Assembly: GCF_945859705.1 (NCBI RefSeq)
Contig: NC_079136.1
Span: 112,426,028 to 112,490,027, forward strand
Source: Episyrphus balteatus
Lineage: Eukaryota > Arthropoda > Insecta > Diptera > Syrphidae
Direction of reading: 5' to 3'
Length of the DNA: 64,000 nt
Shown: piece by piece, positions 10,971-22,900 of the stretch
Numbering within the stretch: the first letter of the stretch is position 1
Layout of the letters: each line of letters opens with the position of its first letter
Notes under the pieces: model-generated
Told to the model about the DNA's origin: nothing
Seen by the model: the letters and a program-made list of their open reading frames with translations, nothing else
Database searches by the model: none
Position numbers and translations under genes: made by a program

Positions 10971-12509
10971 TGGAAGTGCATTTTATCATTTATATAAAAC
11001 TTTGAATTGTTTTGTTTTCGAGAATTTTGTTTGTAATAAGTTGTGCGAGAGTTGTACTTTATTTTTATTTAACTGTAATTTAGATATAAGGAGGTGGTGT
11101 TTTGTTAAACATTGCAAAAATATTTTTTAACTTTGCTTCGTAGTTTTCTGAACTGGAATTTGTCATCAGCAGGGAGAAAAATAACAAAATTTTTGTTTTC
11201 CAATCACTCAAATTTCCAACTCAAAGGTGGAATTTGACAGGTTCTTGGAATGAGTGAGAATTTCAGAATGACAACTGGAATATTTTTTGACGTTTTGAAT
11301 TGTACAGCGGCTGGAAAATGAAGATGTTCAGTGAATTCTTATGGGGTTTTCGTTTGGTAAATTTATATTTTGATCCTATAAATTGATTTTTTTTTTTTCG
11401 TTACGAAAGTGCCGGGCTACACGGTGATTTTTCAATCGCCTAACCAGTCAGGTTGTAGGCAAAAAGGGTGAGGATTTTCTTCTTTTTGACGATTGTTCCT
11501 AGAAAATATAAATTGGAACGTGATTGAACAACACAACACTGTGTATGCAGGTACAAACGAATACGTTTTCAGATTGCTGTTTATGTGTATATTTGTGCCT
11601 GTGAACCAGGCAGCGATCGCAGTATTCAAATATTGATTCCACCGTTGATTTTTGTTCTTATCTAAAGATGAGCTGGACTAATAAATTAATTCACTTAAAA
11701 TTACTTGCATTTGAATTAAAAACTTTTTTAATTCTTGCTTGAAACCACAAGAAACTACTATAAAAAAAAAAAAAACAGATGGATTCCACTAAAAGAGGGG
11801 TAAATCTGCCAAAAAATCCAGATCTGGAAAATTGATAAGATCAAAAAATAAATCAATTTTTTTCCAAATAAAGGCAAAAATTGTCAAAATCTGTTTTTTG
11901 TGAGATCTTAATCAAAAAATAAATTGATTTTTGTACCAAACGAAAAACCCATTATTTTATTTTCCAGAAATTATTTGGCTTTGGAAAATTTACAAATTTC
12001 AAACTTAAAATGAGATGATATTACATACCATTAAATTAACTAGTAAGTTAAATATGTATGGAAGAAAAAGAAATAACAACATGGCAAAAAGGGGGTGCAT
12101 AAAGGCTTTACTATACATTAGCCACTTTTTTTTCTAGCTCAATTGGTTTGTGAAAAAGAGTACAAAAATTATTAGGGGTATTCACGATCCGAAGTAACAC
12201 TAGTCTAGAGTATCATTGCAAAAGTGCAAAAGTGTAAAATCTTACAGCACTACAACAACAAAATATACGGATTAAAATTTTAGAACAGTCTTGCTCTTTA
12301 GCTATAGATACACATGCAACATAAAAATAGAATAGAGCAAAATTGTTTTTGACAGGGCAGCTAGCCGTCTCTTCGCCCATGATATTTATCTCATTTATTC
12401 TGTTTATAATGGTGTCGCCACTCATGCCCCGCTATTTTGTTTCTTTTGTTGTAAAATAATATGTGAAAATTAATAAGCCCGAACAAAACTAAGAATTAAA
12501 TTATCAAAA
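10971..12509. other. Divergent intergenic region upstream of Hs2st
   Basis: No supported gene. It would contain the promoter of minus-strand Hs2st and, if real, of the small plus-strand gene at 12510. There is an imperfect inverted repeat around 11845-11935 (AAAAATAAATCAATTTTT / AAAAAATAAATTGATTTTT). Short open frames at 10885-11130, 11432-11629 and 12213-12425 have no recognisable similarity. Confidence 0.4.
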
Positions 12510-15500
12510 ATGGGAAAAAAAGAAAAAGAAACGGTGGAGGGACAACCCCGAAAAAAAATTAGTGAAGCTGATATAAATAGTATGGATTTCGTTCATGCTT
12601 CAATATTTACTATAGATAAGAAGAGGTGCGTTCACAATCTATTATAAAAAATAAAGTCATGTTGCAAAATTAAAATAAAAAACAACTAAAGAAAATTCAA
12701 TAACTCAACATCTTATAATAGCCCATAGCCCTGTTCCTTAGGGAGGTGGCAAAGTACTACTAGTAGTTTACTAGCGATTTTCAATGTAACGCACTTTCAA
12801 CGAATTCAATACAAATCGTATCTACTCGGGAAGAAGAGCATGAGTAGATGATAGTACTAGATTAACCATATTAAAACTCTTAAAAATAAAAGAAATAAGG
12901 CTTGGGTGAAGTTTAATCGATTTAGGACTGATGAAGCTTTAAAGAACTATAATGAACTAAAAAATGAATTCATAAACTACTCAAATCTTCTTTACACGAA
13001 TTTTATATCAAAAACTGAAAATGAATTAAAATCTAACCCGCGTAGTTTTTGGAAATACGTAAATTGTAAGAGGAAATCCGACGGTTACCCAAGTAATATG
13101 AGCTATCTTGACTCTACAAGTCAATACCCTGAGGAAATATCCAATATGTTTAGTGAATACTTTAAATGCGCTTTTGAAAATAATTCTTCTTGTGATACAA
13201 ATAATATTTTCACTATTGATGAGTTTTCACACCTTAACTCTATTGATTTTTCAATTTCTGAGACAACTATCCTTCAGTACATATCAAAGTTAGATGAATG
13301 TTTTAGTCCTGGTCCTGATGGCTTGCCTTCAACAGAATTGGTCTTAACGATCAATTTCTTATGTGGTTGGATTCATATCTCAAAAATAGATTAAATAGTG
13401 TTATTTTTAAAGGTGAACGTTCTAAATGTTTTATTGTCAACTCTGGTGTACCACAAGGTAGCCATCTTGGTCCTTTACTGTTTGTTTTATTTATTAATGA
13501 TCTTCCGTCTGTCTTAAAAAACTCTATGTCTCTTATTTATGCTGATGACGTGAAAATTTTTCGAAAAATTAACTCAATATTAGACTGTGAACTTTTACAA
13601 GATGACTTGAAAAGATTTTGGGAATGGTGCAATAATAATCGTCTTTTTTTAAATGTTGAGAAGTGCAAGTCAATGTGTTTTACGCGTAAGAATAACTGGT
13701 TTGTCCATAAATATAACTTTAACTCCTCTGATTTATGTATTTTGTCTAGCTTTACCGATCTTGGAGTAGTATTAGACTCAAAGCTTTCATTTATCGATCA
13801 TTTTAATTATATAATAAAAAGGGCTAATAAGACACTTGGCTTTATTAAACGTTTTACTCGTGAATTTCATGACCCTTATGTCCTTAAAACCCTCTATGTT
13901 TCGTTTGTGAGATCAATTCTTGAATATGCGTGTGTTGTATGGGCACCTTATTACGCGACTCATATCAACAGATTAGAATCCGTTCAAAGAAGGTTTATGA
14001 GATTTTGTCTACGTTTCCTTCCCTGGTCAGATAGAATTGTAATACCACCTTACTCTCATAGATTACAACTTATAAATCTGCCATCTCTTTTTGCTCATAG
14101 AGAGTATTTACAGTTCTGTTTTATCATAGGAATAATTAATGGTTCGATTTCAACACCATCGGTCCTTTCCCGATTGAATTTTACAGTAAGTCGTTATAGT
14201 GTAAGAAGACAAATGTCACTTTGTAACATCTTTAGTAGATCAAACTATGGCGCTTATAGTCCTCTCAATCTGTTAATTAATGTATTTAATAAAAACTATG
14301 TTCTTATTAATTCCTGTAATGATATTGTTAAATCACAGAGTATAAGGAATATGTTTTTCAATCAATATCGTTAAAAATTAATTTTTTATCCAATGTTAAA
14401 TGTTAATCTTAAATCTGTACCGTTAGTATTTAACGAAATAAATAAAAAAAAAAAAATAACCAAAACATCTACTAGTAGTAAACTACCACTACTTGTTGTC
14501 AATAATTTTCATTTCTCAAATAGCTTCTTAATAGAACAGATTGTTTTTGTTTAACTGCGAATAAACCATTATATAATTCTTTTACCTTAATTGTTTTATT
14601 TAACCAAGAGAAGTTACAAAAATTTCATCGACTATTCTGTCAAAGTCAAAATAAAAAAAAATAAAAATTAATTTAAAATAAAAAAAAATCAACTGAAAAT
14701 AATTTTAAAGCAAGAAATAAATGAATTAAAAGTGAAAAAACCCTCAACACTGCTCTTGGAGTCAAGAAAAATGCACAGGACAGTAAAAAGTAAGTGACAA
14801 ATGAGTGAAATGTCTCCAATTTTTCGCTAGAGCTTCGTACTGAAAAACGAAAAGCAAAACGAAATTTTTCGTTCAAGATTTCGTTAACGAAATTTTGTAT
14901 GGAAAATTTCGTTTCGCATCCCCAAGTAACAATTTAGCTTTCATAAGGGTCAATGCAAGCTATTTTTTGACTTGTTTAAGAAGAAGGACATGTCTTATGC
15001 AAATCATTTTGGCGCACATTACCGAATTTCCCCAAGACCTTCCTCCACAGGCAATCCACAAGCTAATAGCTTGTGACGAACAGCGTAAAACGACCTTATG
15101 CAGGCCTTTTTACAAAACAATGAAACATTTTAGGGAAACTATAGCTTCGCTAAGGAAACTATCATTTGCATTGGATGTTATAATAAGGCCTTATGGAGGT
15201 TGTTATAAGATGTTGAATTTATGAATAAAAAAAAAAGATTTTATTGATTTTTTTTTTCTTTTAATTTTTTTTCTATTTTGTTTTTTCTTCTTTTTTGGCC
15301 ATGTCAATGCTCTTCCTGTCGTTCTGAAATGGGAAGAATTTTATTTTAATTGAAAAAGAACACATTTTTTTTTATTTCACAAATGGCCCCGCCAGGAATC
15401 GATCCCACGTACCTCTGCATACCAAGCCAGCACCTTACCATTAGACCATATTCGAATATTAAAGATGAGTGGCAAAAAGGGAGCTAATTGAAACCTCACA

Positions 15501-16105
15501 TAAAATGCCATGTTTTTTCTAAAGTGTTACAAACATTGCATATCTGCAGGACAAAAGCTTTGCATACTTATTGGTGAAAAACATTGCATACTTGAGAGAT
15601 GAAAACATTGCATACTTACAAGAACCTCGTGGAACAGGTCTTATCAAAGCCTTCTGTCACTTGAAAATAGAAGGCTTCTTTAGAACGGTTCAAACAGGTC
15701 TTATAAAGGTCTTCTTTAACTTCTATTTACAAGGCTTCTTCTAAACACTTCCAGATAGCCTTAAGGAGACCTCCTTTTTTTCCAAAATGGATGATTTGCG
15801 TAAGTAAGCCTTAAACTAAACTTATACAAACTATAGCTTGCCAAATCGAAGAAAATGGACCTTACGCAAGTAAAATTGTTACTTGGGTCAGCAGCGTACT
15901 AGGCTTAAGATCGCTATTTTTAATTTTTTCAGTGTGATTCCTCTGAATTTTGTACTGGGAAAGTTATCAGCATGGAACAAGCACTTTAGGACTTTCGCCA
16001 AACGATGCTATTGACGTTGCTGCTGCTTGTATATTCTGTGTTGAACGATACAAATACATTTTTGGCAGGATGAAAATTTTAGCCAAGGTGAAACCCAAAT
16101 TTTAA
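12510..16105 (+). CDS. Putative two-exon small protein (unidentified)
   Basis: Exon 1 (12510-12625) starts at an ATG in good context (CAAAAATGG). It encodes a lysine-rich start MGKKEKETVEGQPRKK and ends at a possible donor AG|GTGCGT. A phase-compatible exon 15964-16105 encodes SYQHGTSTLGLSPNDAI then DVAAACIFCVERYKYIFG and a lysine-rich end before TAA, for 85 aa in total. The acceptor used (GGGAAAG|T) is weak. The stronger acceptor TTTTTTCAG at 15932 gives a different, shorter reading frame. I do not recognise the protein. A MITE with a nested LINE and a further TIR element would lie in its intron. Transcript evidence is needed to accept it. Confidence 0.3.
12728..14491 (+). mobile_element. 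Second split copy of the GCCCTGTTCC MITE
   Basis: 12728-12868 matches the first three quarters of the intact MITE at 16389-16573 nearly base for base. 14457-14491 continues it (ACATCTACTAGTAGTAAACT) and is truncated near the right end. The break is filled by a LINE, with the MITE hexamer TAACCA duplicated on both sides. Confidence 0.85.
12869..14456 (+). mobile_element. Internally deleted non-LTR retrotransposon (CR1/Jockey-group-like ORF2)
   Basis: Flanked by TAACCA (12863-12868, 14457-14462) and ending in an AATAAATAAAAA tail. Frame 1 (12906-13345) encodes the linker before reverse transcriptase, up to SPGPDGLPSTEL. A shifted frame (13361-14374) resumes at FLMWLDSYLKNR and carries GVPQGSHLGPLLFVLFINDL, the catalytic YADD and the C-terminal domain ending FNQYR. 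The segment that normally joins them (RT motifs 0-2, roughly 100-150 residues) is missing, so this copy cannot be active. It is 5'-truncated and no ORF1 or endonuclease is present. Confidence 0.85.
14921..15887. mobile_element. TIR element, ~0.97 kb, ends CCCAAGTAACAATTT
   Basis: The left end CCCAAGTAACAATTTAG and right end TAAAATTGTTACTTGGG are inverted repeats. The interior contains repeated AAGGCTTCTT/AGGTCTTA modules (15630-15780) and a tRNA-like segment. The open frame 14895-15224 has no recognisable similarity. No clear target duplication was found. Confidence 0.6.
15384..15452 (-). repeat. tRNA-like sequence (SINE or tRNA pseudogene)
   Basis: The minus strand reads TGGTCTAATGGTAAGG (A-box-like) and later GGGATCGATTCC (B-box-like) at tRNA spacing, ending GGGGCCA. 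The 5' acceptor half does not pair with the 3' half. It is therefore a tRNA-derived relic rather than a working tRNA. Confidence 0.4.
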
Positions 16106-16388
16106 CGCAATTCACACCATTGTATATATATTTCTATAGTACTATCATGAAGTCGAATTTAGTATTAGTTCAAGTCACCACTATTTTGAGGTGGCGCTCA
16201 GTGTATGTATTTCATACAAATTCTGCTTTTTTAAGCTACCACCAGAGTTCCTGAGATCGTTTCATTTCATGATATTACTATGGAAATATCCCTACTAACA
16301 ATTTTACTTCTATAATGCTTTACAGAAGCAACAATTGCATCTGTAAAGCTTTATAGAACCAAAATTGTTTGTCGGGATATATACAATA
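16106..16388. other. Non-coding spacer
   Basis: AT-rich spacer with no recognised feature. It contains two near-complementary short stretches, CTATAATGCTTTACAGAAGC and CTGTAAAGCTTTATAG, around 16310-16355. Confidence 0.3.
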
Positions 16389-16573
16389 GCCCTGTTCCTT
16401 TGGGAGGTGGCAAAGTACTACTAGTAGTTTACTAGCGATTTTCAATGGAACGCACTTTCAACGAATTTAATACAAATCGTATCTACTCGGGAAGACGAGC
16501 ATGAGTAGATGATAGTACTAGATTAACCAAAACATCTACTAGTAGTAAACTACCACCTCCAATGGAACAGGGC
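16389..16573 (+). mobile_element. Intact 185-bp MITE, reference copy of the GCCCTGTTCC family
   Basis: It starts GCCCTGTTCCTTTGGGAGG and ends CCTCCAATGGAACAGGGC, flanked by TA. A subterminal palindromic motif CTACTAGTAG occurs near both ends. This uninterrupted copy allows the insertion points in the copies at 4455-8526 and 12728-14491 to be fixed to the base. Confidence 0.85.
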
Positions 16574-16926
16574 TAATGATTCACACATGGTCTTAATTTG
16601 TTTGCACCTTTATCTAGTATAGTGCATACCATGCCTAATGTCTACGAAAATATCCCTCCATTTGCGAACACTACTCTCTTCTCTCAGCCAGTAAAAAAAT
16701 TTCTTCATCAAACTCGCAAAGTCGATGGTGAAGAAAAACTTATCACTTTTTTGTATACAGCGAAAATAAAAAGTCACTCAACCAAGCCGCATGCTGCATT
16801 TTAATAAAAAAAATCTAAAACTCTAATTTAAACAATCAATTTTCCATCTACTAATCATCAAAATCCATTAAACAGCAATCCACTTGCAAATATTTCATCA
16901 CACCACATAAATAAAACAACAAAAAA
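16574..16926. other. Presumed promoter and 5' UTR of the SLC7A6OS-like gene
   Basis: Sequence upstream of the ATG at 16927. No TATA box or other motif is convincing. An open frame at 16598-16804 shows no similarity. Confidence 0.4.
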
Positions 16927-19900
16927 ATGCCTGCAGTCGTTCGTGTTAAACGTCGTATCGACGAAGAACCTCTCGGAGCCTTTGTCTTAAATGGCAAAAA
17001 ACGTCGCCTCGACGATAATCATACCACACTCGGAGACACAGAACAATTGGATCTCTTTGCGACGAATAAAGATGAAATTTCCACAATTCTCAAATTTGCT
17101 GGAACCGTACAATCACAAGTAAGATCTTTTTTTACTTTATAAAATTACCTTATTCACTCTCAAATTTCAACGACAAAAGGACGAAAAAGTCACAACACAA
17201 ATTGCCCGTCTCACCAAAGACGAAGCCATAGAACTCGCCAAGAAGCACCGCCAACAACCCGTCAATGTGACAGAGCGTGGTCGTCAGGAAATGCGCGCCC
17301 AAAGCAATGAGAACCGCTTCAAGGTTGTCAATTGTTTCCGCGCCATCGACACAGATGCCTCCGATGCTGCTCCCAAAGAAATCACAATTGTTGACATTGA
17401 GAAACAGCCATTGCCAATGGTTACAGAAAACGAGGCAGCCAACATAGCCACAACCAGTTCAAATGGAAGACAAAATGAGTCAAGGACCGTGGAGACATTC
17501 ACTCCAACAGATGGCGATGGCTATGTCTATGACTTGTATCTGCCAGAGAACGAACAACAGGCCGACGATGTCGACTACACGGACAACTATCTAAGGTTGG
17601 TTTTTCAAGTCGATCAGATATATTTCACCAGTCGGTTCATTTAGGTTGTATTATCCATTTAACTACTATCGCTAATAGATAAATTACACACACTAGACTA
17701 CTCTACTTCAGTACTCTCTAAACTCCATTTAAAAAATCCGTCGAAACTTAAAACAAAAAAACAAAACAGAAATGAACTGAAAAAAAAAAATCCTATCTTA
17801 CAACAACTTTGTCGCTGTGGGCGGACTGTTTTTTCTATTTATATAGATTTAGGCATAATTCGTCTGATTCTTTTTGTTTTTAGTTTAATTAATTGTTTTA
17901 AACTTTTTTCTACTGATGGAACTTAATGTTTAAGTTTTTTTTTTTTTTTTTATAAAATTATTTGTTAGATCTAAGTTGATTTTTTGTAAAAGAATGAAAA
18001 TCAAATTCGTATTTGTGTTCGTCGTGTTCGTCTCTGGGTAACTACTAACTAACTATCGCTAGCCAAAAAAAGCAAAACACTTTTAAAGGATCCTTCCAGA
18101 GAGCAGCACAGAAAATTAAGTAAAAGAAAATTTCATAATAAGAAATAATTCTTGGTTTAAATCAAAATTTGATCAAAGAAACCACAAGTACTTAAAAAGA
18201 AATTAAAGAAAAAATAAAATAAATGAAAAAAAAAATTATAAAAAATTAAGATGAAAGAAAGATGATGTTTTGTTTCATTTAAAAGAAGCCTTGAGAATTG
18301 AGATTGAATAAAAAAAGGGTGGAAAATGGAAAATGGTTTGTATCTTATTTTGGTTACCAAGTTTAATTTCTTATTTTTTTTTTTAAATGTTTAATTTGTG
18401 TTATAATTTCGAATTTTTAATTCTATTTCATACAATTTACATTTCTAATTATTAGAATGTACTACTTTGCTTTTTAGATTTTGAGTTGAAAATGTATGCC
18501 GGTGAAAATTAAAATACATGATGACTTTTTTTTAGGGTGACCAGCGCCTTAAGGCGACGTTACAATCAATTGTGGATTTGGACCAAAACTCTACTCTTAG
18601 CCAGCTGCTTCTAGTTTTGCACGTCGAGTTGATTGAGATCCTCTTTCATTTTCATGTGCCACCTTAGACTAGATCTTCCTCTACTGCGCCGTCTCATGGG
18701 TTAAAGTTTAGGCTCCTATTACGGTTGTCAAATATCAACATGATACCTATTTGATATTTTTATCAACAATATGAATGAATCGGTAGTACCGTGATCGACT
18801 ATCAAAATTTTTGATTGATCTATTAATTGTGAATAGTTCTTTTGATAAACTCGGTATTATGGATATAAATTTTCCATTAATTTCAAATTTCTTCCCGATA
18901 GATTTTTTAAATATAATTTTTTTTACTAAATAAGGCGTTGTTGGATATTTTGAGTCAAATAAAATAGGTTTTGTGAAAAAATTGTATTGCAAAAAAAGGT
19001 TTATTTTCAAGTGTCCGTGAAAATTGTCTACTATAGAATTATTTTTTAAAGGTTCCGAAAATGATGAGGAAATTTGATTTGAGGAACTCATTATAAGAAG
19101 AAAAATACACGATGCTTAAAATCCATTCGACCTACTAGAAAAAATATGTGAGTGGTTTTTCATTCATGCTCATAGCTCCACAAGTCTGGTTAGTTGATTT
19201 CTGTTGCTAACTATTCTAGCCCTTAATCAAGTAAATATTTGTTTACAAATAAAACAAATCTAATTAAATAAAATTAAATCTTAAGTTTACCAACTTTAGA
19301 GTCGACTTCAGCTCAAATGTAGAACCAAAAGTTGAAGAATTTGTTTTATTCACAAATTTGTTTCTTAACTCCCTTGTTTCAAACCTTTAGTTGTCCTACC
19401 TACAGTTTTAGAAATATCCCTGAGATATTTGTGACAATTATTTAAAATACTGTCAGTTTTGAATGATTCTTAGATTAATTTTGAAGGAAACAAAACAAAA
19501 TTAGCGACAATGCACTAAGAAAACGCTTAAAAACAGCAAAAGAACTCAAAGTAAATCATTGTTCTGAATGTTTTGTAAGAAGGAAAAATGCATTTTTTCA
19601 AACAGATTTTTTATTTTTTTTAAGTTATTCAACACTCACTTTGTCACTTTGTTTACTTATTTTGTTATGAAAAATTTCTGGCTATGTAGCTTCGCTTGTC
19701 TTCTTATCCTGCCTTCAATCAAAAAGGTTGGTGTGTAGCTAATTTTCCAAAAGGTTTTTATAAGAATTTCCTTCATCTTCTTAAAAATATTTGAGTCAAA
19801 CAAAATTGACACAAAAATAAAATTAATATAAATGACATTTTGAAATAAATTCTCAAGTTTGCTCGGCAAACTTCTAATATTTCCGGGAGTTGAGAAAATC

Positions 19901-22900
19901 TAAAGTTGATAAACTCTAGATTTAATATTTGACATTTGAAAACTTCAACTTTCAGTGAATAAAACCAAATTCTCAAGTTGAAACTAATGGCGTTTTTAAT
20001 TGGCAATCCGGAATTGTTCTTCGATTCGGAATTCCAATTGAACAGTTTTTTTTTATTCCGAAGAATCTGAAGTTTGGTGTGAATGTATTGTTTGAGTTTA
20101 ACATGTTTCACATATATGTGTATTCGCGCCAAATTTCATTTGTATTTGTGCTGCAAACATTTTGTACTGCTGACATTTAAATCTATGAATGTGTGAGTGA
20201 TTCTGCTTCTGATTCTGTTCTTAAAACCAGAAGAGAAATTCTCTTTTTTTCAGAATCAGAACTGTCAGTTTTGCCCAATTGAACGCATTCAGATTGCTTT
20301 TTTTTGCTTCCAGATTGCCAATTAAAAACGCCATAAAAATCCTAAAGTTATATTCAACTTCGACTGAATAAAATCGCCTTAAATGACTTACATTTTTTTG
20401 GAATAACAAACCGCAAGTTGAAAAACCAAGGCCAACAATGACGAAATAAATTATAATGTGAAATGAAACGTCAAAACAAAAATAGCGCCTATTCACAATT
20501 CTATTTTGATCAGTGTTTACAATAAAGAAAAAATTATCAATTGACAACTGTAATACCAAATTTTGTATCAATTGATAAGTTTATCGTCTATCTATTAATT
20601 GATATTTGACAACCGTAATAGTATTGAAATATTAATTCCGTACCGCAGGTACAATCCAAAATAAAAGTATCTTTATTTTAAAGAATAAATATTTAACAAG
20701 CTTTATTTAGATAAAAATAATTTATGAATGAAAACGATAACAAAACAAACTTGATTTATAAATCAATAAGTAAATTAATCTAAAGTATAACAACAAGTAA
20801 ATAAGTGTAAAGTAATATGTATTGAACGTAACTATTAGTTTCCAACACTCCTCCTCGTTCAATTAATATTACATTTGTTTCTTAAATAATTGTGTTTAGT
20901 TACTGGCAAGGGTTTTGTTAAAAGATCTGCTACCATATCTTCTGTTGAACAATATTCACAAATAATAATTTTATTTCTAACTAAATCTCGAATTGTTTTA
21001 TATTTTGTGTCTATGTGTTTAGTTCTGTATGAAAATTTATGGTCTCGAACTAATTCTATGCAACTTTGATTATCTTCGTAAATCAGTGTAGGTTCTTGAA
21101 TTGGTTCATACATTTCTTGTCTAATCCATTTCGCTTCTTTTGCAGCTTCTGATATTGCAATAAATTCAGCTTCGCATGTGGAAGATGCTACTAAGTTTTG
21201 TTTATTACATGTCCAGCTTATCGTCCCGCCATTTAAGAAAAATATTCTTCCATTATTTGATTTTCTTTCAGTTTTGTCATCTGCCCAAGTCGCATCAGCA
21301 TAACCATAAAACGATTGGTTTTCTGCATCCAGCTTACTCACCAGTAATTTCATGTAACTTGTCGCTTTCAAGTACTTTACTACACGCTTGAGTTGATTCC
21401 AATCTTGAGTTGTTGGATTTGAAACTTTCTGTGCCAATATACAAATACTTGCTGATATGTCCGGTCTGGTATTTATTGATAAGTATAATAATCTTCCAAT
21501 TAAACGTCTATATTGAGTATTATCTTCAAATGTATCATTAGATTCTATTTTGAAATAGTTTGTATCCATTGGTGTTCTGGCCGGTTTTGCATCTTTCATT
21601 CCAAAGTCTGTAGCTATTTTCTTTATGTAATTAGACTGACATAATGAAAAATTTCCACTTGAGTCTTTTGAAATTTCCATTCCTAGGTAATGTTTAATAG
21701 GCCCCAAATTTTGAAATATGGAATGGCATTAAACCAGGTATTGATAGTTTTCAAATTTTTGGTTCTAAATGCTATGTTCATGTACCAGATGTCAAAAGAC
21801 GAAAATTAGACAATAAAAGTAGCGAAGCGATATTTTTAGGCTATGATGATAGAACGAAAGCTTATAGAAAGAGGGCTTTGCTTTAAATAAACCATATCTC
21901 TACCATTTCACTAGGTTTAAGATCAAGATCAGGAAAAATAATTAAAATAATTTACTCTATAACATTATGGTTATTTGTAGAAATTAATCATTAATATTTT
22001 TTTGTTTGTTTGTGGAGTTTGCAAATTAATCGGTGATTGGAATAAATTAATAAACACTTTAAAAAAATTAAATATTGCATCCAAAAACGAATAAATTCTC
22101 CAAAAACGAGACCTATTTAGCTATCGTTTATTTATAGGCTATTGATTATGTCGAAAAAAAAACAGGGTAATAAGGAACTAAGACGTTCACGGGTTTTTAT
22201 TGCAGGAATCGTTCAATGGGTTATAAAAGAAGATAAAACCGCGGAGTGCTATTAAATGAGAGGGTGGAAACTGAAGATAGGGGTGCAAAAGCCCCTTTTT
22301 TGGTTTTTTCAATATATCTCGTAAACCAAGCAAAATTTTGATATATTGCACATAAAACTTTTCGTACAGAATTAAATTTTCTATTGGAATAATGTTTTTT
22401 AAAAATTGAAAAAAAATATTTCCATACCAAAATAGTGGAAACAATCATAAAATTTTTCTAAAAAAAATACTTAAAATAAAAAAAAATTATTAAAAAACAA
22501 CGGCAACACTTACAGTTTTGATTGATACTTTTTTCAAAAGCTAGAATTATAAACTTAATATTAATTTTAAAATGAAGTTATTTTAATCAATTGTTTTTGA
22601 AATACCCGATTTCAAAGTCAAAACCTGTGAAAAAAAGTTTAAAAAGCACATTGAGTACAATTTTCACAAAGACTGTGGACTTCAATACGAAATTGATTGA
22701 CAAAGTAAACTGCCTTAATTGATTTCTTATCAAATCATGAAAATCATAATGTTCCTATGCCTTCTACTTTTTGAGAAAATTGAAAAATAGACAAAATACT
22801 TTCTTTATCGGAATCACTCGTTTAATTCAAAAACAATTGATTAAAATAGCTTCATTTTAAAATTAATATTAAGTTTATAATTCTAGCTTTTGAAAAAAGT

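Noticed and set aside
12213..12425. 70-codon minus-strand frame beginning MSGDTIINRINEIN
   Set aside because: No recognisable family, no splice context and cysteine/phenylalanine-rich low-complexity tail; insufficient support.
15384..15452. Functional tRNA gene
   Set aside because: A- and B-box-like motifs are present but the acceptor stem does not pair.
22187..22448. 75- and 85-codon open frames repeated at 23334-23595
   Set aside because: They lie in the two arms of a fold-back element in overlapping frames, with low-complexity composition and no homology. Their duplication is explained by the palindrome.
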